Source of the DNA: Nematostella vectensis
Lineage: Eukaryota; Cnidaria; Anthozoa; Actiniaria; Edwardsiidae
Length of the DNA: 64,000 bases
Assembly: GCF_932526225.1 (NCBI RefSeq)
Contig: NC_064037.1
Coordinates: 3,808,996-3,872,995 of the forward strand
Direction: 5' to 3'
Shown here: one piece after another, positions 10,901 through 22,300 of the stretch
Position numbering within the stretch: position 1 is the stretch's first letter
How the letters are laid out: every line of letters begins with the position of its first letter
The notes under the pieces: generated by a model
What the model was told of the DNA's origin: nothing
Seen by the model: only the letters and a program-made list of their open reading frames with translations
Database searches by the model: none
Program-made: the position numbers and the translations under genes

Positions 10901-12993
10901 GACGCAAAAACATTACAACTGACAAAAACGCGCATTTTCTAGAATAGCGCGGGCTATGGATAAAAAGAATTTACACATCTCTACGTGTTTAATTACGTGT
11001 AGAATCAAAAAGCCCAAACTGTCGCGATCTCGTACCAGAACAATGAAGTTCTGGTACGAGAGTTTTTTCTCTGTTCAATAAAATGGAAATCTTAGTAACA
11101 CATTAGTAACATATCACAGTATCTCGGGTTTAATTCAATACACCAAAAACTGGAAATCGACTCTGCCAAATTTTCGTCTTTAATAAGACTTCTCCAGGGC
11201 AGACTGAAGAAGGTGAATCGTTACAAGCTTATTTACACCAGAATAGTGGCGCGAGACGCAAAAACATTACAACTGACAAAAACGCGCATTTTCTAGAATA
11301 GCGCGCGCTATGGATAAAAAGAATTTACACATCTCTACGTGTTTAATTACGTGTAGAATCAAAAAGCCCAAACTGTCGCGATCTCGTACCAGAACAATGA
11401 AGTTCTGGTACGAGAGTTTTTTCTCTGTTCAATAAAATGGAAATCTTAGTAACATATTAGTAACATATCACAGTATCTCGGTTTTAATTCAATACACCAA
11501 AAACTGGAAATCGACTCTGCCAAATTTTCGTCTTTAATAAGACTTCTTCAGGGCAGACTGAAGAAGGTGAATCGTTACAAGCTTATTTACATCAGAATAG
11601 TGGCGCGAGACGCAAAAACATTACAACTGACAAAAACGCGCATTTTCTAGAATAGCGCGCGCTATGGATAAAAAGAATTTACACATCTCTACGTGTTTAA
11701 TTACGTGTAGAATCAAAAAGCCCAAACTGTCGCGATCTCGTACCAGAACAATGAATACAATACACCAAAAACTGGAAATCGACTCTGCCAAATTTTCGTC
11801 TTTAATAAGACTTCTTCAGACTCAAATTAATTAATTTAATTATACGTGTTTACATCTCTCGGGTTTAATTCATATACACCAAAAACTGACACTTGATAAA
11901 CTACCGAGATAAAACAGCTTCATAAGATCTAAGATGAAAAACAACTCTTAATGAATCTACATAACTAGGAAAGATTACCAGTGTACAAAATAATATTTGT
12001 TAGAGGGGAACAAAACAAAAGTAAAGAAATGTTCTACGTGGCGAATTAATCCCAAAACGTGTTCTATGTGGCGAATTAACCGCAAAACTTCGCACGATTT
12101 TGAACTGCATTCAACACATTTTGAATCGTAAAGCACGGGTTTTTTTCTGAAGAGGCGTGAAGCCCTCGGATGAATTAGCTTCACGTATAATCCTTTCTCT
12201 TTAACGGAGAATATCTTGCCGGAAAACGCGTAGACATTTAAAAGCCTTCAAAGTATAGACAGATTAGGATTTTGGCACATGGTTTTAAAAGTGGCGGGGA
12301 TTTGAAGGATTCGAGACTGACACTAAGGAGGCTGCGCAGGAGATTATAGCTGTGGAAGCAGCGAACTTTAAAAGAAAAAAACTTTGAAAACAATGAAAGT
12401 TGTTTTCATAATATCCAACACGCTTTGTATTCCACACACGCTACTTCAATGTACTAAAAAATGATTACACCAATTGGAAATCTTAAAAAAGATATCGCAA
12501 ATAATTCACAGCGAATTGACTCGATAAACATGATAAAGGTTGCAAATATTATTGTAAATAAAACAGTTTTCCTACGTGAAAATATTAAATCATGGATGTA
12601 AACAAACCTTTTGGTTGTAATCTTGGGAAGATACGGGTCGGGCGCATCCACTCCAAGCGTTGGTTTTTCCTCAAATTCTATCACCACCGCAGCACTACTA
12701 TGATTTTCGCGATATTGTTCAATGTAACTTTCTGTTCGTTCATAATGGCGAAAGACAAACCCGTCTGTCGGTGGTAGAGTCGTTCGCTCTCGCCTTAGCG
12801 ACGCATAGCTACGGCTATCTCCCCTGCTCGCCTCACAGCGCTTCTTCATTCCCTTCTTTTCCGCGCTGGGCCGCCAGCCTGTGATCAGATTTTTTCCCGA
12901 GACTTTTGAACATACGCATGAGATGATGTCGCTATCGATTAGGATGTCTTTTATTTTCGATTCTTCCGTGGATTTGTCCGTGGAATCCACCAT
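7945..12993 (-). CDS. Hypothetical protein, two exons, 474 residues
   Basis: Exon 1 is 12993-12608 (ATG at 12993, donor AAAAG|GTTTGT, phase 2). Exon 2 is 8983-7945 (acceptor TTTTTATCAG|CTCCGGG, phase 2). The join AG+C makes a Ser codon and keeps the frame, for 1425 nt. Extra exons in between cannot be excluded. Exon 1 encodes a hydrophilic N-terminus with TDGFVFRHYERTESYIEQY. Exon 2 is Lys/Arg/Ser-rich and probably disordered in its first two thirds, and ends in a more structured-looking tail (YMRRFGGQFHHVLEARSYK). No signal peptide, membrane segment or family domain is recognised. The 3.6-kb intron carries the retrozyme-like array and a MITE. It is downstream of and parallel to the PNLDC1-like gene. 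Confidence 0.65.
9391..9502. repeat. 38-bp tandem repeat, three copies
   Basis: The unit beginning TTTCCAAATCCCACACG and ending CCAATCGTCGATA starts at 9391, 9429 and 9467 and is almost identical in all three. It lies in the intron of the two-exon hypothetical gene, 3' of a CT-rich tract (about 9090-9390). Confidence 0.9.
9545..9698. mobile_element. MITE-like element, family B, copy 1
   Basis: The ends read CAGGCGCGTGTCCAGG and GTGTACGCGCTG. The interior shares GTATTTGAAGATTCCTTAAT, the 'GGCCACCAAG' block and a G-run with the copies at 23146 and 24612, in opposite orientation. It is non-coding. It is probably a small DNA transposon derivative whose termini resemble the inverted motif CAGGGGCGTAC. 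Confidence 0.7.
10808..10849 (-). ncRNA. Hammerhead-like motif, unit 1 (core mutated)
   Basis: Minus strand: stem I TCTGCC/GGCAGA (6 bp), stem II GTCTT-ATTA-AAGAC, box GAAA, and stem III reduced to AA/UU. The catalytic box reads CTAAAGA where CTGANGA is required, so this unit's ribozyme is probably inactive. Confidence 0.65.
11162..11203 (-). ncRNA. Hammerhead-like motif, unit 2
   Basis: Minus strand: TCTGCC, CTGGAGA (fits CUGANGA), stem II GTCTT/AAGAC, GAAA, a very short stem III, then GGCAGA closing stem I. Stem III is too short for a stable monomer; such forms are known to act as dimers in tandem transcripts. Confidence 0.72.
11516..11557 (-). ncRNA. Hammerhead-like motif, unit 3
   Basis: Minus strand: TCTGCC, CTGAAGA, stem II GTCTT-ATTA-AAGAC, GAAA, minimal AA/UU stem III, GGCAGA. 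All core positions are intact. A partial fourth copy (11784-11819) keeps CTGAAGA and stem II but has lost the 5' strand of stem I. Confidence 0.72.
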
Positions 12994-13391
12994 GTTTTTC
13001 GCGACTCAGGGCAAGAAATCATCGGCTCTATTATGTTAATACCTACAAGCGCACAGCCCTGTTAAAAACACCTATTATAGACTTAATAATTCAAAGCTTT
13101 TCAAATCATAGCAGATACTGCGTTCTTATTGGCTTGTTAGATAATCAAAGACCTCGATGGGCGAAACTAATCCACTTTTTCCTGGTCTTTTGTTTTTGCT
13201 ATTGAGGACATTCAAAAGAGCTCAATTTCTATTGCTTAACTAGTTTCATTAATCTTAACGAGTGTGTTAGCCAAAACAATTCTCTACAAAGGTTTAAAAT
13301 GAGGCATTTATAAGAAATTAAGCTTTGTACAGTACTTTTAGCATTCGGGATCTAACTTAAATAAAGCGGACTCCTTGTTTTGACGATGTGC
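12994..13391. promoter_or_regulatory. Spacer between two parallel minus-strand genes
   Basis: This 398-bp spacer lies between the stop of the PNLDC1-like gene (13392) and the ATG of the downstream hypothetical gene (12993). It must hold a 3' end and a promoter. A TTTATT at about 13359-13364 (AATAAA on the minus strand) could be the PNLDC1 polyadenylation signal. No other element is recognised. Confidence 0.4.
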
Positions 13392-16300
13392 TCACAACTT
13401 TTTCCAAAGCAAAATCCCGCAGCCAACACAAGCAGAGAAGACGCCGGCGATACCACCAAACCTACAAAATACAAATAAAATATTTTGACACAACTTTTTG
13501 CGAGCATTAAATTAATCTTAATACGCTCAAGGCTAGGCGTTATTGAAAAAAAGTAAAATATATCCCATCAACACCCTTATCATTTAAACAGAAAAATATT
13601 TTTAAGCAAAAGTGCAAAATCAAAAACGCATAATTATATTTAACTAAAAAAACAAAAATTCACCCTTTTATCATGGAAGTATTTTAATGATAGCATAGGA
13701 AGATGACAAACATGTCAAAAAGGCACGTAGGAAACGAAACCTGACTAGCGCGCAAAGGAAAGACAATCGGGCAATACTCCTTGTAAAAATCTTGTCTCAT
13801 TTGGGGTGGCTCTGGACAGACCTGACCAAACATTAAATAAATAATTAATGTTTGAAATTTATTTCTCCTTAAATGTCAACGAAAGTCGAGTAGTTTTTGA
13901 GTTTAAACATATCGCAGAAAACTATGAAACCGGTGACACCACGGGCACCGGTTTCCGTCAATTAAAGTTTCCAAAAGTCAACCGATTAAAGAAAGTTAAA
14001 CCACCAAAGTCGGATTTTTTTTCTATACAGAAGCGACTGATGGTCACTCGAATGTTTAGTACAAGGAAAATACGACAAAAAGGCATCAAATACAATACAA
14101 AAAAGCAGATAAACGAGCAAAAATGTTGGCGATAACAAAAAGGTGTGGGAGTGGTAGTTTAGTAAGTAAACCGTCCCAGCATGTTTAACTGGAAAGGGGT
14201 TATATAAGAGTTCGAAAACAGATTTACAGGTTTACAGGTTGAGATGGGACGAAGAGGAAGGAAGGCGGGGATGGAAGGACTGAGTTGCCGGTAGTTAACG
14301 AAACTGCACTTTTCCATTATTTAATGAAACCACCTAGACAAATAGAGGACAAATAATAATATATAGATTAAGGCACTGCCTAAAGGCGGAGCGAGCATTT
14401 GATACCTTTTTGTGTTGACTGATAGGTGTAATTTAGGGGGATCTAGGTGTCTTTAAAATGTTTTTTTTTTAATGAAAAAAAACCTCTTCCCTTTATAGAA
14501 CTTGTATCAAAGCTACATTCTGACCAACTTTGCCCTTGCAAAGCAACAAATAATGAATGAAACAGCATTCCAAAGATATAATGATACAGTTGTACATCTC
14601 AGGTGCCATATGGAAGTTTTGTCTATCACATACTGGTAATACTCCATCACCAAGGATATTACAGTCATGCATTACATATTGGTGCACCCACCCTTTAGCA
14701 TGGTGGTCTGCTGTTTTATAGAAACCCTGGATCCACACATGCTAATGCTACTCCAAAATTAAATGCAATGGAGAAGAACAAATTTACTTGGGAAGCAAAT
14801 TCTAAAAAAAACTCCTTGATATTACTGAGAGTAGTGCTAAATGAAAATGTCTTATTTCAAACCTAACATGTTTTAATTTATTTAGGGTGCAGAGGGGAAA
14901 CAGCAAATAATATCAATTGCATACAAAAATAGTCAGCAGAAAGAAACAAGGAAGAAATGGGAGTATATCTTTGATAAAAAAAAATTAACAATAATGCAAC
15001 AACACTCTCCTAACATTTCCCCTTTCCTCATTATCTTTAGGTTGATAGATAAATGTTTTCTTTACAGATTTATCATTGAGAGCAAGTATCTTGCTCTAAA
15101 AAACCTATTACACTTATATACTGTTGTATAAAAGTAAGAAATCCCCTACTATATTATCTTAATATTTGCCTATTATTAAGCCTTCCAGCCTTTAGAATCA
15201 ATCATGGCCCTCAGGTAGTCCTTGGTTGGTTTTACCTAAATAAAAGTGAAAAGAATTAATTATTTTTTTTCTTTCAAAACAATATTTTCATCATGCCATT
15301 TATAACCTTACTAATTTTCCACAACTATTAAAATAAATAAACACATTAGAAAGTATGCAAGATGCAGACAATATAAAAGCAAAAACAATATAGGTAATAA
15401 GGGTTGCATTTTTTTTTTATTTTCGAAGAGAAAATTCTTCTGTAATTGTAAAATTAAAGTTGTTATGATAATGTTGAAAAAATGTTGCTGTATCGTTGAA
15501 AAGACTAAATACACAGAATATAAAGACAAAAAAGGTCATCTTTAGCAATATATGACAGGATGATATTTGTCAGCCTTTATTAAATATCTCAACGCAGTCA
15601 ATAAAGTATAGAGAGAACGAAGAATATCAAAGGATGTGTTATGCTCAACATGTTTGATCACGACCACGAATTCTCAATTCTAAATCGAACAAGCTAAGTG
15701 GCATTGATACAGTAACTAGACTACTACGTATTTCTGTCGTTAAATTCTTACTTACCGTGAGGAATTTACGCCTGAATTTATAGAACTTGTAAGTATTTAC
15801 GTATTTACATCAAAACAAGGATATATGACTTTGATATGGCATCTTGACGTCAAACTATAACTGGTGTGGTGTTTTAGTCTGAGCGATTGGTTATGGAAAA
15901 AAAACGTACAAACGAGCATTATAAAAGCACGACAATAACTTTCACATTCTCAATACAAATCGTCGTCTAAAACTCACCTTTTTTTCGCTTTCTATTGTGG
16001 TTGTGTTGTTCGCTTTTGTTGTAAACTGTGAAGTTGTCGAATTTCTGCTAGCAAGGAACTCGTCGACACAAGCGAATGATTTTTATAGCTGAAAATAGAC
16101 ATCAAGGCCCTTTCTTCTCAGGATCTCCTTACATAAATATAGACGTGAATGAATATACAATGGTAGTGTAGATCCTCCATAGTCCTCCTCTATTGTCCTC
16201 TATTTAGCTGTTGCGACGGGCGGGATTCACGAACACTCGGGTAGATTTTACTATCGACTCGTACTTCAGACAAAACTGTTCCTAAAAGACTTCGGTCCAT

Positions 16301-19300
16301 TTGAATCCGCATACTTTCTCATTAAATACTTCCTTTTTTTCTGTGAACATACGAACTTTGAACTAAAAACACAAAAAAAAGCGTAAGACCGAGAGGGGCC
16401 TGAGAGTTGCGCGGCTGGATTACTGGCTGATTTGTGACACCACAGGGTAACCGCGCGATGAACACAAAACCAAGTCGCATAGCTTACCATATTTCTATAC
16501 CTATGGAGCGCCGCGCTGGCTCCGCTAAAATCAAATGTAGGGATGTCCACTGACAGCTACTCAACATCTTTTTAGCAGCATTTTGAGTGATGTACAAATT
16601 TGTATAAACTGCTAATAAAATACTTCTAAAGTCCTAACAAAATACATTTGGGCAAGGAAAGGACCAATCTACATAAGAATGGTTACCAGGTGTTATGCCA
16701 GACATAGTAGAAGGGTTGGGTACTCACCAGGTGTTATGCAATACATGGTAGAAGGGTGGGGTACTCACCAGGTGATATGCCAGACATGGTAGAAGGGTGG
16801 GGTACTCACCAGGTGATATGCCAGACATGGTAGAAGGGTAGGGTACTCACCAGGTGTTATGCCAGACATGGCAGAAGAGTGGGGTATTCACCAGGTGATA
16901 TGCCAGACATGGTAGAAGGGTGGGGTACACACCAGGTGTTAGGCAATACATGGTAGACGGGTGGGGTACTCACCAGGTGATATGCCAGACATGGTAGAAG
17001 GGTGGGGTACACACCAGGTGTTATGCCAGACATGGCAGAAGAGTGGGGTATTCACCAGGTGATATGCCAGACATAGTAGAAGGGTTGGGTACTCACCAGG
17101 TGTTATGCAATACATGGTAGAAGGGTGGGGTACTCACCAGGTGATATGCCAGACATGGTAGAAGGGTGGGGTACTCACCAGGTGATATGCCAGACATGGT
17201 AGAAGGGTTGAGTACTCACCAGGTGATATGCCAGACATGGTAGAAGGGTTGAGTACTCACCAGGTGATATGCCAGACATGGTAGAAGAGTGGGGTACTCA
17301 CCAGGTGTTATGCCAGACACGGTAGAAGGGTGGGGTACTCACCAGGTGTTATGCCAGACATGGTAGAAGGGTGGGGTAGTCACTAGGTGATATGTCAGAC
17401 ATGGTAGAAGGGTGGGGTACTCACCAGGTGATATGCCAGACACGGTAGAAGGTAGGGGTACACACCAGGTGTTATGCCAGACATGGTAGAAGGGTGGGGT
17501 ACTCACCAGGTGATATGCAATACATGGTAGAAGGGTGGGGTACTCACCAGGTGATATGCCAGACATGGTAGAAGGGTAGGGTACTCACCAGGTGATATGC
17601 CAGACATGGTAGAAGGGTTGAATACTCACCAGGTGATATGCCAGACATGGTAGAAGAGTGGGGTACTCACCAGGTGATATGCCATACATGGTAGAAGGGT
17701 GGGGTACTCACCAGGTGATATGCCAGACACGGTAGAAGGGTGGGGTACTCACCAGGTGTTATGCCAGACATGGTAGAAGGGTGGGGTACTCACCAGGTGA
17801 TATGCCAGACACGGTAGAAGGGTGGGGTACTCACCAGGTGATATGCCAGACATGGTAGAAGGGTGGGGTACTTACCAGGTGTTATGCCAGACACGGTAGA
17901 AGGGTGGGGTACTCACCAGGTGTTATGCCAGACACGGTAAAAGGGTGGGGTACTCACCAGGTGTTATGCCAGACATGGTAGAAGAGTGGGGTACTCTGTT
18001 ATACCAGACATAGGAGAAGGACTTGGTACTCACCAGATTACGTTTCGCATTAGTGTTGAGTCCAAAAAGGGGTTGTACAGTCGAACTGATATCCGCTTAC
18101 TTTTCTTGACCAATTTTAATAAGTCCTTTACCCTAAAGAAAAAGTTTAGACATATAAATACCTCAGGACTCTCTTACACCTGAACGAGTAGGAAAAACAT
18201 GGGAAGAAGCTTGGCTAATGGACCGCTTTACGATCATCGAAGCAAACAATGCATCATGGGAAGGAGCAAGTTTTTAAAGGACCATGAGAAGGTTCAACGT
18301 ACACATCGATCTTTTAATTATGCCTTACGTGCTTGGATAAGTAGGGAAATGCCACAAAAGCATGCCCTAGCGCCATGGCAGACGGAAACGAAGAGAAAAC
18401 ATCTTTTTTTCTTTCACTTATCATTTTCATTAAAGGGATTTTCCTTTAACTTCATTAAAGGAAATAAAAAACAAATTGCTCATAATGCTGTCAACAGATA
18501 GAAACGGTAAAGGCAATACAATACAAATCAATACCCTTGTCCGGATAGACGCCTCTAAGCTTACCTTCTGTGGTACGCCACAGCCACAAGTGCATGGTGA
18601 CGATCAAGTACTCTGACGTCAACAGATCCAAACCGGATAAACTGGTTTGCAATCTGCAAAAAAAGGGCCCAACAATAAAACGTATCCCACCAAATCGATA
18701 ATGAGGGGCAAACTACTTATAGAGTAAGCGACGATTCGATTTAATTGGGTCGATAGGAAAATTATTTGAGCTGCTCAAAATCATGGACGAAGTTTCTTGG
18801 CCACGACACTTGTATAAAATAAGTTCAAATAAAATGAAATAGTTATTCCATTTTATAGTTAGAGAAATAAAGTGAGGCAAAAGGAAACAAAACATGTCTG
18901 AGCAAGCGGCAAATTAGATTGGTTTTAAGTTCGATTTATCCGAGTAAAAAGGAAAGCAAATTAAGTTCAAATCAAGGGAGAAGAAGGGTGGGGAACGGAA
19001 GATCGTGGAATTTTAGCCCCCAACTCCCCAATTTTCACATTATATTATTACGTAACTTGGCTCTGGAAAGTAATATATTTTAATGGAAACATGACGAAAA
19101 TACTTAATTATAAAATAAGGTTCCAGGCAAAATTTTAGCTTCTGTAATAAGTAAATTCCCATAAAAGTTGTATAATAAGAGTTTTATTATGCAATCACTG
19201 CAGTAAGACCGGAAAATCAACGAAATAAGTTATTATTAGACGAAGCGAGACTTGTGACGTAAGGACTTCTGTCAAAAACTAATTTTGAGTTTATTGCCTT

Positions 19301-22300
19301 AGTATTTTTTTTATAATTTTTTTAAGTAACGTAGGCGGAAAAAAGACAAAAACACTTAAATCTCATTTAGGATTTTCCGGTCTCGCAAATTCTCCTCAAA
19401 ACGAGCCTCTGATGCATGATGCAAGAAAGCTATATGCTTTGCTGGTCACTAAAATAAACAACAACAAAAAAGATGTGATAGATCCCTAAAAATAAGTCTT
19501 AAATTGCATTGAATTTCGTTTGTAGAAACGAAAGAAGTGAATTTCGAAACAAAACTTATTTGTAATAAAAAATAAAAACGGTACCTGCCACGTAGATAAG
19601 CCGATCTAAGAGTGGGACGTACGCGGAAAGAAAATTTCCTTTGCCTCAAAAGGGGGCAAAGAAAACGGGACAAAAAAGGGGGCAGGTGCATTAAATATTT
19701 ACGTAACCGCTAAGAAATGTTATGTTATACTCCCAGTCAGAGTTAATCTTTTGTTATATTTTGCCAATAATGCCGAAATTATGGTCACAGAAAAACAATA
19801 TATGTCCTTCTCACATAAAATAAAATACACTAACGGTTAAAACATGTGTGAAATAGTCTTTTACTCTCTGACCAATCATAAGCTAGAATGCAGCAACTAA
19901 TCCAGTTTAAAGCCTGTTTAAACCTGCTTATACTGTTTTGAACCTGTTTAGGACGGAACCTTTCTTGATTTTCTATTTCAATATACCCATTCTTTTACGC
20001 AAAGTCTTGCTTATCCCAGCACAATAACGAAAGACTAGATGTCTAGCAATGACGATTAGTCTTCAAGGGCCTTCCGTTGGGCGAAGATGGCTCAGAAAAG
20101 CCTCCGGGAGCGAAGATATCTCGCTTTGTGATTGGTCGGAATTAAATGTTGTTAAATGTGTACTTTTTTTCAAGAACCCTTTGTTACCCTGAGTTATCAA
20201 ATTTTCGATTTAAGCAAAATGTTTCTCAACTTTATTTTAATAGTATAAGGAAGTTAACGGGTAAAACAGGCGAGTTACTGCAATGCGCATTCTTTTGCGC
20301 ATAGCGGATTAAAAATGGCGGCGGTTGCTATAGGCAACAAACAACAGGTACAAGCTTTGAAAAATAATTCAAATATCATCAATCCAAAATGTATAAGGAG
20401 TCCAGTTACAAAAGAATACGATTTCCCGTCTCCTTATTTCTATAACCGCACGACATGATGGATAAGATTATCAACACTAGAGAGTCGTGTATTCCCCGAC
20501 GTGGAAAACATACCATTTCTTTAAATGAATTGTATTGATTGTATCTTCTAAAAAGTTCAATAGATCCCCATGACTATTCCTACAGTAGTTCTGAATGATC
20601 AATTTGACCGGGGTTTGTGTTGAATACCCCATTTTGCGCGCGAAAGTCGCATTCAAAATAGGTTCTAATTATAAAGACTGCTACTTTTGCTGTTGCTAAA
20701 AGAAAATCCATGTCTTAAAACTTGGAAAATCCACGCATTTTCTTAAAAACAAAATACACGAGAATCTTTTCCTAAAAGCGTGAAGATAATACGCACACAT
20801 TGTATCCTCAAATAATTTTAATAAAAAGTGATTTGCTGTACTGTGGGATTACAACTAGCTTGACCGAATAGAAGACTGTTTTTCTGTCCACGTCTAGATA
20901 GGCCTAGTTACATAACACGTAGTTCAGCAAGGGAATCGAGACCGTTTTGCTTCCGTTTTGAGTGAGCGTGCTCACCAACACCACGACCATTCATAGGTTA
21001 CGTAAGAGAAACAGTCTTCGTGAGACAAATATATTTTTACAGGCGCCACCTACCGACAAATTGCTATTCCAAGACATTACCATTCCAAGTATGTAATTCC
21101 AAGAGTTATATATACACTGCAATCGATTCAAGTCAAAAGTAAGCACGTAAAAGTTTACGATGTTAAAAAACATCTTTCGGTAAAAGTCACAGCTTCGTGG
21201 GGAGTGGTGCGTTTAAGTCCAAAATTATGTCATCTCTCAGAGAACTCGAGCCAATGACGAAGGCATACATGAAAACAAACAAATGGTTAATCAGTCTGAG
21301 CAATTAGAATATGCCTCTAAAATTAACACAACTGAGAGATAATTCTTTAGAACATGACACGACACTTGAAGTGTCAAACTGCTTTAGGCAAAATTTCTGG
21401 ACTTGAGAACAACCTATCACATGTTGATTTCTGCCTTGGTATATACTGAAACCCATCATCGATATCGACAGTAAAATAAGTGAATAGGCTTGCATGACCA
21501 ATTCTTAAATAGGGAAAGTGCAAACAGTAAAATTGCAATACGTAACATGTTGATGGCCGTTGACACACGCCAGTACGCATGCATCAAAGGAAGTGCCGAG
21601 GGAATCAGGAACTATTTCGGAAGTCATCATATGTTCATTAAGGCTGTTTCTCGATTTACAACGATTTTTATTGGTGCTTGTTTATCTCTCTATTCGCCAA
21701 TAAAAGCGAGCGGAAAGTGGCAGGTATCAAACAATGCCACGAAGCTTGAACAAGCAAGCAAGTATAAGAACATCAAACAGACTCCACGAAAACTCCCCGA
21801 AATTTACGACATGCACGCTACCGAAGTTCCCGAACAGACGAATGGCTTTATCGTAGTTCACACAGCGCTCGGCCTTGTCGGCCTGTTGATTGTGTACTGG
21901 GTTGTCAAGCGAGTTTACTATAGTTCCTACATGAAGTGTTGTCGCAGCAGATTTGAGCATACCACAGACAACGATAGAAACCAGAATCTCGAGGACAGCG
22001 AACAACCAGAAATCCCCGATGAATATGTAACAGGTGCCTATTGCATCGAAATCCCCAAAGACGAGGTTTTCCCGAGAGAGAACAAAGAGGAAAAGCCATC
22101 CTACGAGGAGCTAAAGCTTGAAAAATATATCGAGTCTAAGAAAAGAATCGACTTGCTTTGGAGTGGAAGTGAGCCAATTCACATGGCGTCTGCGGCACCT
22201 AAGCCATCTATCATGCTATTCAGAATGGACTGCGGCAATGGATCTTTACAAGACGGTCTCAAGTGCAGTTCTACAGTCAGTTCTGCCATAGTGACAATCT

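Larger units (their letters stand above)
10721..11830 (-). mobile_element. Retrozyme-like tandem array (3 units of ~354 bp plus a partial unit)
   Basis: Direct units start at 10721, 11074 and 11429 and are nearly identical; a fourth is broken at about 11752-11830. Each unit contains, on the minus strand, a hammerhead-like core (positions given separately). Units also contain strong internal hairpins, e.g. CTCGTACCAGAAC/GTTCTGGTACGAG at 11029-11060. There is no open frame. Tandem ~170-400-bp non-coding units with a hammerhead per unit are the known layout of animal and plant retrozymes, which make circular RNAs and rely on other retroelement enzymes. Assignment is by structure; RNA production is inferred. 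The array is in the sense orientation within the intron of the minus-strand hypothetical gene. Confidence 0.75.

Noticed and set aside
12592..12884. Plus-strand ORFs over the hypothetical exon
   Set aside because: Shadow frames of the minus-strand exon 12993-12608, which has a start codon and a phase-compatible donor.
13755..13830. Minus-strand stretch with acceptor-like TCTGTCCAG and the frame PPQMRQDFYKEYCPIVF
   Set aside because: Phase does not fit the PNLDC1 exons on either side, and the direct join 18034 to 13461 is in frame without it.
15177..16060. Possible two-exon minus-strand peptide (16060-15979 joined to 15237-15177, ..TIESEKK/VKPTKDYLRAMI..)
   Set aside because: The two pieces join in phase but no in-frame start codon precedes them, and they lie inside the last PNLDC1 intron; kept only as a note.
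17339..17566. Repetitive minus-strand ORF through the minisatellite
   Set aside because: The 41-bp period is not a multiple of three, so no stable repeat protein is encoded.
16685..18036. Array resembling a CRISPR locus
   Set aside because: Units are contiguous tandem copies with no unique spacers, in a eukaryotic intron; it is a minisatellite. The same holds for 29640-30180 and 49228-50816.
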